Positions 34,000-45,084 are shown, counted from the first letter of the stretch. The stretch is 64,000 nucleotides of DNA from Spirogloea muscicola (GCA_009602725.1 WELB01000308.1:1-64000); one strand, 5' to 3'. The notes: generated by a model from the letters alone, not told the origin. Made by a program: numbers and translations.

Positions 34000-36180
34000 T
34001 CTCGTGTATCAGAAACAAATGTAGGCCAAATGGCCAAGTACAAAGGCAAGCACATCTGAAGATCTACATAACCTACAGCAAATTGACCCGCTCAGTAACC
34101 ACGGGTCAAAACATAAAGGTCACTAATCGATGCATGAATATTAGATGCCAGAAACGGAGCCCTTCTGCCTCCAAGTAGAGCTCGCCCAGCTTTCTGGTGC
34201 AAGGCACTAGCCTGAGCACGCTGCAAATAGGCCGAAACTCGTCGTCGCAAGAGCGACAGATATGCAGCTGGCAAGCCCATCTCAGCCGGAAACACATCTG
34301 CACGTCGAGTGTAGCCTATATTGGCAATGTTTTGAAGCAGTGTGTGGAAACGAGGACCCAGACAGCCATACATGTCGATTGCCGCTGGCAGGAGCTGATC
34401 GCAATGGGGGTAATCGGAGTAGTGCCGCAGTTTTCTTTGTTCTGCACCGCCCACTGCATGCCCAGCGATGTGTGTTGATGCTGGGCCCTTATATGCCTCC
34501 GTAACAACAAACTCGACCAGGGCCCGTGGTCCTCCACCAGGTTGCACGCCCACAATGTCAAGTGTGCGGCGATGATGACGTCCTTGGGCGTCCGTGGTGA
34601 TAGGCATGATATTGTTGACTTCCACGACCGCTCGGTAGCCGGCGTCGCGCATCAAGCCCGCCAGGGAATCGCGAAGGAGGTTGTGAATGCCCACCACTTC
34701 TGGTCCAGTGGGGCATCTCAGCATGTGAGTGGCGAGCACAGCAACGTCTGCACGGAAGCCGCACTCGCACTGGCGCACCCCAATCAGGCAGTTAGGCGGG
34801 AGGCCGAGGAAGAGTTGAAGTGATGTCCGAAAGGCCTCGGAGCTGATGCTGACGGCGTTGGCGACGGGGGGAGAGGTGATCCAGTCAGTGGCACCAGGTG
34901 TGGCCAGAGAAGTGAGTCTTGCCAAGCTCCTTGGATTGTTCTGAATCTCTGGCAGCCTCCTCAACCTTCTGCGGCGTTCGTCTTCCACTGCCGTAACCAG
35001 TCTGGATTGTGCCCCTCTATCAGAAGCTTGGGCGAGGGTGGAGAATGGCGTGAGTAGGGGTTGGAGAGAGGGGAAAAAGCTGATGGCTGAGTCGCGGATG
35101 CTCCTCAGATCCGCTTGGAAGGGGAAGGAGCCTTCCTCCACATTGCGTACAGGGTCGTGGAGGCAAGGGAAGCGCATGGGGAGCAGGGAGGCGATCTGGT
35201 GCCAGCAGCCCAGGAAGGCTGCTTGCGCCGTCTGCTCCAACGACCGGCAGCCAAGGCCGCCCATGCGAGTAGGGAGGAAGGCCTGGGAAGCTGAAGCTGA
35301 GGGGAAAGATGAAGATTGTAGTAGGGATGCCAGGAACTGCTGAAGGATAAGAAAGCGCGGCCAGATTGACTGGTGGCTGGGAAAGGCCAGCCCAAAAGAA
35401 TGGACAAGGTCTGAGGGAGCTTGAGGTCTGAGGGAGCTGCTGAAGGGAGTCATCATATTCCTTGTAGAGCTCCGCTACCAAGCCCAATGGGGCGACTGTC
35501 CGTTGCAGATAGCAAGCCCGTTGGCCGATGCAGCGGGTGAGGATGGCCAACGCCAGCTGCGTGTCCCCAAGGAGGGGAAGGGAAGGGAGGGGGGCGAGGT
35601 TTTTTGAAGGCGCTCCCGCAAGTCCACCGCCACGTGAGCTGGTGTACCGAAGGGGACCTTGAGGATTGCCAGCCCATTTGCAGGGGTCCGACAGCCGTGG
35701 GGGAGCTGAAGGTTGGCAGGGAGACCGTGTGGGGACCAGGCCACGCTCTTGGACGGGCAAACCCGGAGGCCCATCAGGTCCAATTCGCGAACGAGCAAGG
35801 GGTAAGCCGCCATGACTTCAGCTGGAGGTCCAATGATGTGTGTGTCATCCGCGTATGAAGGGAAGAGGAGGTCTGGGTGTTGGCTCTGGGTGCGCCGAAT
35901 AGCCCGGCAATGTGCCAACGCAAACAGGAAAGGGCTAAGGGGATCCCCCTGGCGTGTGCCAGAAGATGACCACGGCATCTTCCACGACTCTCCGACTTGC
36001 CACAGCAGCCGCCCTGGGCGGCCATAGGCCATGAGGAAAAAGGGTATAAGGGAAGGGAAGTGGTCGCGCAGCTCCTCCATAATGACGCTGCGCTCCAGTG
36101 TGTTAGAGGCGTTACTGATATCCAGCCCAACGACCATCATTGAAGGGTCCACGTTGAGAGCAGCGGTCCAGGCGATTGCC
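34000..36180 (-). mobile_element. LINE family 1 with RT and restriction-like endonuclease domains (5'-truncated, broken)
   Basis: Non-LTR retrotransposon read from 36180 down to 34000. The upstream frame (36152-35475) has reverse-transcriptase motifs VGLDISNASNTL, SSGTRQGDPLSPFLFAL and YADDTHIIG. The frame changes near a T tract at about 35600, continuing LLGDTQLALAILTRCIGQRA, and again at an inserted hairpin block near 35345-35437. The downstream frame (to the stop at 34092) carries RMGGLGCRSLEQTAQAAFL, a CCHC-like knuckle (CECGF...HMLRC), the endonuclease core RRTLDIVGVQ...ALVEFVVTEAYKG and the tail SDLYVLTRGY. The domain order RT, knuckle, endonuclease is that of RLE-type LINEs (R2/NeSL/HERO-like grade). 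The 3' UTR runs to about 34000. The 5' end stops abruptly at 36180, where a plus-strand LINE end begins. Not active as it stands. Confidence 0.88.
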
Positions 36181-36540
36181 CTGACCAGAGGTTACTGAGC
36201 ATTCCCTGGCTGATGTCTTATTCTTAGTCCTTCGCACTCCGGCTCCTTCAGACCTTGTGCATTCCTTTGGGCTGGCCTTTCCCAGCCACCAGTCAATCTG
36301 GCCGCGCTTTCTTTCTTTTGCATCGCCGGGCTGGTCGCGCCCTTGCAGCAGCCTCTGGTTTGCGCAGCGGGGTTGCTCTTCCTCCCTCTGCTAATCTGAC
36401 TTCCTACTGCTGACACGGGGGTATTGAGGGCGCCCTGTCTGCCTAGCCTTTGGCTCCGTCATGAACACCTGTAGGCATCTGGCTGGCAGTTTACAGCCGA
36501 TTCTTTAATATCAGCAGCCGCATTCTCTTTCTATTCCTCC
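36181..36540 (+). mobile_element. LINE 3' ends (family 5-like and family 6)
   Basis: Begins exactly at the truncated 5' end of the minus-strand LINE with CTGACCAGAGGTTACTGAGC, a LTRGY-stop tail. It continues with a UTR holding the hairpin GGGCTGGCCTTTCCCAGCC at 36269-36287, then the family 6 sequence that also occurs inverted at 16552-16810. Confidence 0.55.
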
Positions 36541-37800
36541 TGCCACTGCTGCTGCCCCACTCCTCTAGCAACTCTTTCATTCTATGTCAGAACTGGTGTA
36601 GGATGGACCACTTGATAGCTCGGAGTGTCTAGCAGCTCCAGAAGCTGCTAGATGCTAGCGGCTACGTCATTAGATGTGCTTGCCTTTGTACTTGGCCATA
36701 TCGGCCTTCGATTGTTTTAAATACACGATATTTTTTCTTTGGAATAGTCGTTCTTGCTAAGAAATGTAGTTGCTGGGTACTACTCCACCTACAAGAGGTT
36801 CAAAAGCTGCAGTCACAAATCGACCAGCCGGCACAATCGACCTACTGTGTACCATCCGGCTTAACAACCTTGCCCGACCTTAAATCATGCAGTAGGGTGC
36901 AGAAACAGGGTCTTCGCCAAAAGTAATGGCAGATCTTGACTACACAAAGTACACAAAGCACTCTACAGAAACCAGATTTCAGTCCAATGCAATGGCACAT
37001 ATCCCAAGTATAGTCCAATGCCGTGAAGAATCTTGAGTCCGTTCCGCAACTTAAGCGAGAGAAGGCATGTGGTGCGCATGATCTGAGAGGGAGGCTAGCT
37101 TACGGCTCATGCAATGAAATAGCATGTAGGATCTTATAATTATTTTCACAGTGGTTAGGCTTTATTCCGAGCGATTTGTAGGTTTCTTCTTAATGTGACA
37201 TCATTTTGTCCAAATCATTTCATTGTTCAGGCAGAACCTAGTGCAGAAATAAAGAAGATGCGAACTAATTGGTAAACGATAAGAAGCGTGCAAGTGGCCC
37301 TCCAACCGTAGTTTCCCAAAACTGGTCACGGGACTTTCCGAAGCCGCTAGTCCACTGGTCACGACACTCACCGAGGAAACGGCTAGTCTACCAGTCTCTA
37401 AACTCCCTATGCAGCAGCTTGAGGTCGGCGCAGGTGTTGGCTCCTAGCAAGAGAGTGACGGAGCGGACTGCTAGATCAGGGCTGCCCAGATCGACTTGTG
37501 CCAATTGAGAAAACGCGAATAGGACATAAACGAGGTCAAGCTCAGCAAGTACACCTTGAAGGCGAGAAACTAGACTGGGCTACTCAAAGCAAAGCCCTAG
37601 GCTAGGAGGGGCTATAAGAACAGGGCGGAAGCACAGCTGATATAATAGACTGTTACCCACAAGTGAGCACGTACATCTCTGACAGGCTAGCTCTGACAGG
37701 CGGAGCAACGCCATGGAAGCGTGTCTAGATTAGTGCGCGCCAGTACGCTGATGAGTGGCCAAAGCCTGGCTGATTGAGCAAGAGCTGCATTCAGTACCCA
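36541..37800. other. Repeat-derived intergenic sequence
   Basis: Contains a block at about 36583-36660 (TATGTCAGAACTGGTGTAGG...) also found at 12845-12920; a family 1 UTR scrap at 36670-36740 (plus); and a decayed, interrupted family 2 UTR at about 37040-37250 (minus). From 37260 to 37800 nothing is recognised; the 79-codon plus frame there has no domain. Confidence 0.45.
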
Positions 37801-37804
37801 AAAA

Positions 37805-38130
37805 AATAGTACGTGTATTTGAAACGAACGAAGGCCAAATGGCCAAGTACAAACGCAAGCACATCTGAAGACATACATAACCTACAGCAGATTGACCCGC
37901 TCAGAAACCACGGGTCAAAATGTGAAGGTTGCTAGTCGATGCCTGAATACCAGATGGCAGATACGAAGCCCTTCTGCCACCGACTAGAGCTCGCCCAGTT
38001 TTCTGGTGCAAAGCATTAGCCTGAGCACGTGCAAACAGGCCGAAATTTCGACGTCGCAAGAACGACAGATATGCAGCTGGCAAGCCCATTTCAGCCGGGA
38101 ACACATCTGCATGTCGTGTGTAGCCTTAGA
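37805..38130 (-). mobile_element. 5'-truncated LINE family 1 end
   Basis: Minus-strand frame with FPAEMGLPAAYLSFLRRR, ANALHQKTGRALVGGRRASY and SNLHILTRGF followed by stop at 37901, then the family 1 3' UTR to about 37805. The final Tyr of the usual LTRGY is Phe here. The fragment ends near 38130, close upstream of the CENP-C promoter. Confidence 0.8.
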
Positions 38131-38418
38131 TACCAAAGGAGGGCTGGGCTGACTCCGGAAGGGCAGCTCAGAAACGATGGGCTAGGTTTGCAGGGGCCGG
38201 AAAGCCAGATGCCACTGCCAGAACGCCAAGCGGGCACGCGAAAACGGAGGGTGAATGGGAGCAAAGCGAGCGAAACGGCTCCCGCACTGGCGGCCCGGCT
38301 GCCCCGACCCCGCCCTTTCCGCCAGTTCGAATTGCGGCCTCGAGAGACCGCCGCCCCACCCGCCGCCACCCGTCCCGCCGCCCTTTCCGCCGCCTCCTCC
38401 GCCGGCGGCGCCGCCGCC

Positions 38419-40171
38419 NTGGCGCTCGCCGGCCCCGCTGCCGCCGCCGTCGCCGCGTCCTACAGCGAGGACGACGATGGCGACGAGGACGACCTTGCCA
38501 AGCTCATGCCCCACAGCTTTGCCGCGAGCCGCCTGGAGTACGGCGGCGGACTGAATGCGGGCCAGCTCGGTAACCGCGGCGAGCCTGCTATGGTGAGCTC
38601 TGGCGCCCGCTGCGGCGCTCTGTGGTTTTGCCGCTGCATTGCCTGCTTTTTGCTGGCTCAGCCTGCATCAGCTGCTTGACGAAGCCTGGCCTGGCCCGCC
38701 ATACGTAGCATGTGACCTTTGGCGCTCTCGGCAGGCTCAGAAGCGCGGAGCGGGAGATAAGCCTTTGGCGGAGAAGGAGAACCTGGCCCCGAAGCCTCAT
38801 CAAGAGAGTCGCCGCGAACGGCTGCAGCACGCCAAGCGCCAGGGCAGCGGCCGAGCGACGAGCGCTCGCGCGTACGGCATGCTGCAGGAGCGCAGGTCCA
38901 AAAGCGGCGGTGAGCACAGGCAGGAGATGGAGAGCAGCGAGCTGAGCATCAGTGGGCGGCGGATGCAGACACAGGCAGACCGGAGGCATGGCACAGGGCG
39001 TGCCACCAATGCTCGCGGCTTCAGCTTCCACTCGGGCTGGGCCGGTGGCGGCCTCCCCCGCACGCCCCAGCGAGCCGACGCCGGCCATCGTGCCACCGTG
39101 CAGCAAGACTCGAAAGCAAGAACGGCGGATGGCAAGGTGCAGCACTCATCTCCCTTGGCCTACCGCGACCGGCAAGATGCAACCACTGAGCTCGCCGGCG
39201 AGGCCATGGCCTGGGACGCTGAGCAGCTCGAAGAGGAGGAGGTGGCGCCCGCGCACTGGCAAAGCCCGAGGCTGCCACAGGGCCCGGCCTCTAGGCACCC
39301 GGTCAGCCACGACCAGCCAGCTGGCAATGCAAGCAGCAAGCCAGGGGAGAAGCAGCATGATGAGGCAGTCCAGAAGCTACCAGCAGATGAGTTGCCAGTG
39401 CTACTGCCGCAAGAACTTACGCATGCCGCCAAGATGCAAAGAGGAGAGCAGCTGTATGCAGAATGCATAGAATCGCCAGTGCCAGAGATGCCAAAAATGG
39501 AGGATCGGGGCCAGTCGCCCGAACAGGGCTCCACACAAACGAAAGAGGGCGACTATCAGCAGCACCTGGAAGCCATGGCAGAGGCAGAGCCGCCACTGGC
39601 TGCAAAGGCTGCTCCGCTAAAAGCAAAGCGATTCAAGAAGGTGGCTCAGAAGCGGCGGCAAAGTCTGGCAGGTCAGCACTGGACAGTTGTTTGCTACATG
39701 TTTGTGCACTTGCTTGAGCACAACTTCAACGGCACCAAGAGGCTATGTTGCTTCCTGGACATGTCTTTGCTTCAAACTATGTGCACTTGCATAAGCAGAA
39801 CTTCAATCTCACCACACCGCCAACTTGTATTCTCACACGTACAGGGGCTGGAAGCAGTTGGTCTGGAGGAGTGCGGCGAAGCACACGAAAACGAGTGCGG
39901 CCACTGCAGTACTGGCGGAATGAACGCATCATATATCGTCGCCAACATGCAAGTGAGAACATCTACTTCAAGAGCTCGACACTGATGAACATGACAAATC
40001 AAGTGAACTATTCTAAGATATGTCTGCTTGCTATCTGCAGGCCTTCCCACTGTGGCATGCATAGAAACTGTGTCCCCAGAACCGCTCTGGCCACGTCCAT
40101 CTGGCCGTAAGAGTAAGGTGTACCAGCCCCACATCGCCAACATATCACCACAGCAAGCTCCCAGTCTATGA
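38419..40171 (+). CDS. CENPC: Centromere protein C (CENP-C), plant-like short C-terminus
   Basis: Inner-kinetochore protein linking CENP-A/CENH3 nucleosomes to the outer kinetochore. Four exons (38419-38592, 38735-39671, 39845-39952, 40041-40171) sum to exactly 450 codons with consistent phases, giving 449 residues. The N-terminus is acidic (YSEDDDGDEDDLAKLMPHSF) and the middle is low-complexity, charged and Gln/Glu-rich. Near residues 375-405 is the CENP-C motif: RQSLAGAGSSWSGG followed by VRRSTRKRVRPLQYWRNERI, with the Arg and Trp residues that contact the nucleosome acidic patch and the histone tail. The next segment (SLPTVACIETVSPEPLWPRP) and a short tail end the protein; no cupin dimerisation domain follows, as in plants. 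The presumed start codon has an undetermined first base (NTG at 38419). Only the motif region is strongly diagnostic. Confidence 0.9.
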
Positions 40172-40577
40172 CCACGGGTTGCAGGAGCAGTCCATAGATT
40201 TGTTCACCGCCCCTTATACTTTCAATAATTAGATATCAGCAAGATACTATCGGCACAGCCTTGTCTTCAGCCCAGACTATTCTGCCTCATGAGTCAGCAA
40301 CAAATGAAAGAATGAATGTACAGGTAAGGCACTGTATTTGCTACATGAGCAGTAAAGGAATAAACCTCTGGGTGAAGTGCTAAGATGGGACTCATGGTCA
40401 TAATTAGGTCCACACTAATCGGACAGCTTGTATGAACTTGCAGCACTTTTCGAAAGGACTAGTAGGGCAGACAGGCTGGTATTCATCACCACTCTTCTCC
40501 AGTAGAAGAGGATAAAAGTTCCACTGTGGTATAAAGTGCAGGCACTTCACATGGCTGATCCTGCTGAACATGACCGC
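40172..40577. other. Intergenic between convergent genes
   Basis: Lies between the CENP-C stop and the stop of the minus-strand membrane protein; probably both 3' UTRs. No ORF or repeat seen. Confidence 0.4.
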
Positions 40578-41393
40578 CTACCTAAACGGCGGTGGAGCAA
40601 CAGGGTATGGGTTATAAGCAGAGGCTGCAGGCTTGTGCACTGGGTAGCCCATTGCTGGAGCTCCATCTTCCACCACGCCAGGTCTGTCATAAGCAGGGTA
40701 TGACTGCTGGGCATTGACAGTCGGAGTGAATGTGGGGATCTGTGGGGCCTGATTTCTAGCTCTAAGAAGCCGTCTGCGTCTCTGCATCACAAAGAAGAGG
40801 ATGATGACCACTATGGTGATCACGAGTACCACTCCAGCTGCAATGAGGCCGTATACCAGACCACCATGGCGGCCTATGTAGCTTCCGCGCGTCCTAGGGT
40901 AGTAACCATAACCACGATAAAGGCGACCAGTTACATGGAGCTCTGGAAGTGCAGCTTCAACAGGTGATTCTGACAGCAAGGGCTTGTCAGCAACTGCAAC
41001 TTCTGTTTGACTGCATAATTTCAGGCAGCTGCTTGATGTCCTCAACAGGCGCCGGGCCACCAGGCTCACTTGACTGTCGGGAGCTGCAAGGTGAGAGGAG
41101 ACAGTCAGTCCTTATACCTAAATTCACAATTAGTGAATGAAGGCCAGCTTAGTGGCCGTCCACAAGCGCAGACGAGCTACTGAGGTAAGCGTGAGCAGGC
41201 CGGTCAAGTGTGAGCAGCAGCAAGTTCAGTGCCCGTCGAAGGCTGTCAGGCCCAAGAAAGACAAGCAGAGGGCAGTTGCGGGAGTAAAGAGTGTGGCAGT
41301 GTAATGAGACTTACCAGCGGTAGCAGCGCCAGCAGCGGAGGCGAGAAGGAGCAGCCCGAGAAGGAGGTGGGGCCGGGCCAACGGGCTGACCAT
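40578..41393 (-). CDS. Small type I membrane protein with Tyr/Pro-rich cytoplasmic tail
   Basis: Not recognised as a named family. Two exons (41393-41315 and 41083-40578) join in phase to 194 residues. The N-terminus MVSPLARPHLLLGLLLLASA is a clear signal peptide. A short luminal part (APDSQVSLVARRLLRT..., GYGYYPRTRGSYIG) leads to one strong transmembrane helix (GLIAAGVVLVITIVVIILFF), a basic stop-transfer (MQRRRRLLRAR) and a Pro/Tyr-rich tail with PAYDRPG, MGYPVH and YNPYPVAPPP. The tail could bind WW- or SH3-like domains, but that is inference. The neighbour at 42989-44470, on the same strand, has the same layout and a similar start to its first visible exon (AAPNDQEIVLVK), suggesting a diverged tandem duplicate. 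Confidence 0.7.
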
Positions 41394-42970
41394 CTCGGCG
41401 GCTGCAAGAGCCGGGAGGCCGCACGACGTGGGAGCGGCCCCGCGGACGCCGCCAAGCGTGTAGAGCCTCGCGCAAGAGCGGAACCGGGACGGGTCCAGCA
41501 GGCGGAAGGGGGATGGGGAGGGGCGCGAGAGGGCGTCGGAGGAGCTTAGGCGCCGCCCTTGTTGGGAGCGCGGAGGAGGCGCTGCGAGGCGGCGCGCGGG
41601 GCGGGCGAGCCGGCGCGGGGGCGAGGCGGAAGCGGCGAGGGCACTATGTGCGCGGGGCAGCGGACACTTGGTGGCCAGGCGGCCGTGTCCCGACCGAGCG
41701 CCACCTGTTTATAGCACTGCCAGGGTTTGCGAGTTCCGACGTGAACGAGCAGCAGCGTCAGCTGGCAGCCCCGGCGGCGCAGGGGGAGGTGAGGCACCTT
41801 CCGGTGCTTCTTCCGGGAAGCTCGTCGCCCCCGTCGCCGCGTGCGCACCTGCTGGCTGGACCCGCCGCCCGGTCTCCACCCACTTTTTCTTCCTTTGTTT
41901 TTGTATTTCGATCTTCGAACTATCACCCCCCCATTTACAAAGCAAGTGAGCTCTTCCTAAGGGGGCTGGGGCTCTGAATCCCGGGGGCTACCGGGAAAGC
42001 TTCGCAATCGCGCTTTTTGGCCCCCTTTGGACCCTGTCAACCTCGGGCTGGCTGTTCACAGCCCTAAAGCATGAGCTTTCAAATTGCTCGAGTCATCAGC
42101 CTCTCGCCATCACCGGCACAATCCCCCGACGGGTTGGTCACGCTTCGGGTGCCGCTAACCTTGCGGCAGTTGGCGAGTCACGCGGGGCTGCCGCCCTTGC
42201 CGCCACGTCGTCGGATTGTGGGGCGGGCTCCTTCGCGGGGCAGCAATATCCCTTGTTATTAATATCACCCCCCCATCCCCTCCCACTTTCCAGGCGGGCT
42301 GACCTCGTGGCGCATCGCCGCGCCGCCCAGCTGCCGACGTGGAAGTGGGAGAAGCAGCTCATTCAGAAAGGGTGGAGCCCCATTGCCCCACCCACCTCGG
42401 GCTTCTTGGCGTACTCCCAAAGCTGCGAAAGCCGTGCCCCCAACTCGGCGGCAGTGCCGCAGGGACGAGGCATTGTAGACACCCGGTGCTGTTGTGTGCA
42501 GCCCAGCGCCCTGTCCATCCCCTTTTTCAACGAAGCAACGACCATTTCCACTCATGCACTCACGCAACACACGAGCCAGCGTAATGTTCAAGTAGTCACC
42601 CATGAGAGCAGCACGCACCAGTCACTCTTCAAAGTGGTGCTAGAGAAGCGTAAAACCTTGGTGTCGAGCAGCTTCTTGTTGTTTAGAAGTTTTTATGAGA
42701 CTTATGCTCCACTCACATCCAAAGATAGTCTTAGTGGCAGGACTTCACTGCACTCAGCGGTACATTTGGGAAGCACAGTGCGCTGCTCACGATCTGCATG
42801 ATAGATCAGTCCGCTGCATGCCAAGGATGAAGCTTAGAGACTGTCAGCTTTGCTATACATTCAACCATTTGGAGTTCCAGCCAAATGACGTCTCCATGCC
42901 CTCCCTGTTTCCTTGCCCCATAATGCCCAAGCATGTAAAGGACATTGTCAGGGTTTGACTAGATTGCGAG
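41394..42970. other. Intergenic, GC-rich promoter then unrecognised sequence
   Basis: The first 400 bases are the GC-rich promoter side of the preceding gene. Around 42020-42065 is a possible weak LINE hairpin (GGGCTGGCTGTTCACAGCCC). Open frames at 42071-42801 and minus-strand 42265-42618 have no domain and no splice pattern I can defend. From 42800 to 42970 nothing is seen. Confidence 0.35.
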
Positions 42971-42988
42971 GTCTAGAAGGTATGAAAA

Positions 42989-44470
42989 TCAGCCTGTGCG
43001 AATGTACTGAGGAGCAGGTGCGCTAACAGGATAAGGGTATATAGGGAAACCATACTGAGGACCCTGTGCAGGATATCCATAGGCTGTATTAGAGGCAACT
43101 GGCTGGGAGTGGTGCTGGTGAAAGGCTGGAGGAAGGTCTGCCTCAAGGCTATAAGGGGAGGGCCCAGTCCCATTTGCTGGAAAGGGCGGCTGTGTAGTCG
43201 CCTTCTTCCTACGCCACCATTGGTAAAGGACATAGAGGAAAAAGACGAAGACAGCTGCAGCGATGACGATCCAGATAACCAGGGCAGCAGTGCCATGCAG
43301 CCAGCGTGAGGAGTAGCCATGGTAGTAATAATATCCCGAGGGGGCAGCATCGCCGCCTATTGGATCCAGGTTCTGTGTTGACGTGAATGTGTGCGAAGAG
43401 GTGACCTTGCCGTAGGGATCAAAGTACAAGACGCCCTGTACAATGTAGAGAGGACACAATAAGGAATGGCTGATATGGCAACTGACATTTCCAGAAAGAT
43501 CGAGGGTACAAAGCAGCACCTAGGCCTGTCTCTGAGCTGTTTTGATCTCAAGTGCGATGTGCCAATCTTAGGTACAACCATGCAACATGCGCACCTGAAA
43601 AACAGTTTCAGGGTGGTTGGCCAAGACAAGCTGGAAAGCTGAAGCTGCTTGCTCGTAGTTAGACTTTGAGAAGATCGTCTTTGACTCCACTGTGATACCT
43701 TTGGCACCCTGTGTTATGACGTCCACATCCTTGATTGTGACCTGTGACCAAGTCTGTTGTTTAGTTAGACAGCAATCATGCATTCGCACACCAGGCTTGA
43801 GAGCAGCTGCTCATCTCAACATGGCTGATGGTACATTGTGTGGCTGCTTATACAGCTACTTCAGCTTATTCAATCTGCTGCAGCGTACTTCTTCCCGGAT
43901 ATCCTCTGAGGTGATAAATGGAGGTATCATCATCGGTACAAGTTGCTGACCTGCCCTGTAAAATTGACTGTGCTTCCTGCATTGACTGCGGCTGCTACCA
44001 TTGCATCCACAAACTTGTCTTGAAAGTCGTTGATGGAAGCATTTCCATTCGTGATGGGGCTGCTAAAGATGATGTCACTGTAGACAGCTCCATCGTTGTT
44101 ATCTCCAGAGGTTATAGGAGGCAGGGTTGGGGGAGGACTCCTTTGCTCCTATCTCCGTATAAGAGACAGCAAGAGCACATAAAAAATTCTATTAAGATAT
44201 CTACCTTACAAACAATCGAACCAGGGACAGCAGAACGTGAGCAGGCATAAGCAGAGCCGCTTCCCAAGCATCAGCACTCGAGCAACCATGCACGGTGCTA
44301 CCTGTTGGAGGAGCCGCCGTGAAGCTGCACTGATTGAACCACTGGCAGAGAGCCTGGTCATACATCATGCAGCAGTACGATCTATGAGGAAGTGTTTTAC
44401 GTGTTACGTATCGTCTATCGTACGGGACTTGACAAGCACTATTTCCTGGTCATTTGGGGCAGCCCTGCAA
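42989..44470 (-). CDS. Type I membrane protein with extracellular module and Tyr/Pro-rich tail (5' end unresolved)
   Basis: Family not recognised. Exons visible on the minus strand: about 44470-44430 (AAPNDQEIVLVK), about 44375-44300 (MYDQALCQWFNQCSFTAAPP), about 44150-43955 (VYSDIIFSSPITNGNASIND, FVDAMVAAAVNAGSTVNFTG), about 43743-43597 (VTIKDVDVITQGAKGITVES, YEQAASAFQLVLANHPETVF) and 43437-42989 (GVLYFDPYGKVTSSHTF, then the transmembrane segment AALVIWIVIAAAVFVFFLYV, basic WWRRKK and a tail ending YPYPVSAPAPQYIRTG). N-glycosylation sites (NAS, NFT) fit a luminal or extracellular part. The extracellular module resembles, weakly, the one repeated in the protease extension at 4.8-6.4 kb. A signal-peptide exon should lie upstream but was not found. 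Confidence 0.6.
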
Positions 44471-45084
44471 TTAGCAATAGTGGCAGAAGATCACAGCAGC
44501 TGATCGCCCTCTAGCACGGCTGACTGGCAGGTACTCATCCGAGCAGCGTCTAGAGTCAAAAGATCGAGATTGCAGATACTGCAGTGGCACTCGCGTCTAG
44601 AAATGGTCGAGAGGCGGCGCACCAGCCTGCATGGGCGTGCTGGAGGCACTTGGCTGCAGCAGTGCCGGCACCACAGTCGCCTGCAGGCGCGCCATCGAGC
44701 CAAGAAGCTGGGCTTGAGGGGCATTCTGGCGTCAAGTAATGTGGGAAGACCGTGCCCGAAACGAATTGCGCGGCGCTGGACGTCAGCCCCTGGCGTCTGC
44801 CGAGGCGGCGGCCAGCGGGGCCAGCAGAATGGCGGGCCCCGTGCCCGTGCCCCCTTGGCGCGGGCGCGAAGCTCGCGGCGGACGGAGGAGGCCGAGACGC
44901 ACCGGCGGCTCGGGCGCGGGGCGGCGCGGNTCGCGGGGGCCGCGGCGCCTGTGGAAGTCCTGCTGATGCGGAGGTGTTAACAGAAATGGCGGTGGGGGTT
45001 GGCATGACTAGCCTCCCCGGTCTCGCCTCGCCGCCCAGCTGGTGGAAAGGGAGAGCTTCTCCCAAAAAGCAAAGGCGATGGGAA
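44471..45084. other. Intergenic, GC-rich, one undetermined base
   Basis: GC-rich stretch with an N at 44930, probably the promoter and perhaps the missing first exon of the preceding minus-strand gene. The minus frame that crosses it is Ala/Arg/Pro-rich without a clear signal peptide. Confidence 0.35.

Noticed and set aside
32816-38130. LTR retrotransposon or virus-derived element
   Set aside because: Repeated blocks are one-sided 3' ends following LINE coding tails; no paired long terminal repeats, no gag, protease or integrase motifs seen.
42071-42801. Consecutive plus-strand frames between the two membrane-protein genes
   Set aside because: No domain, no convincing splice sites and no continuity between frames.
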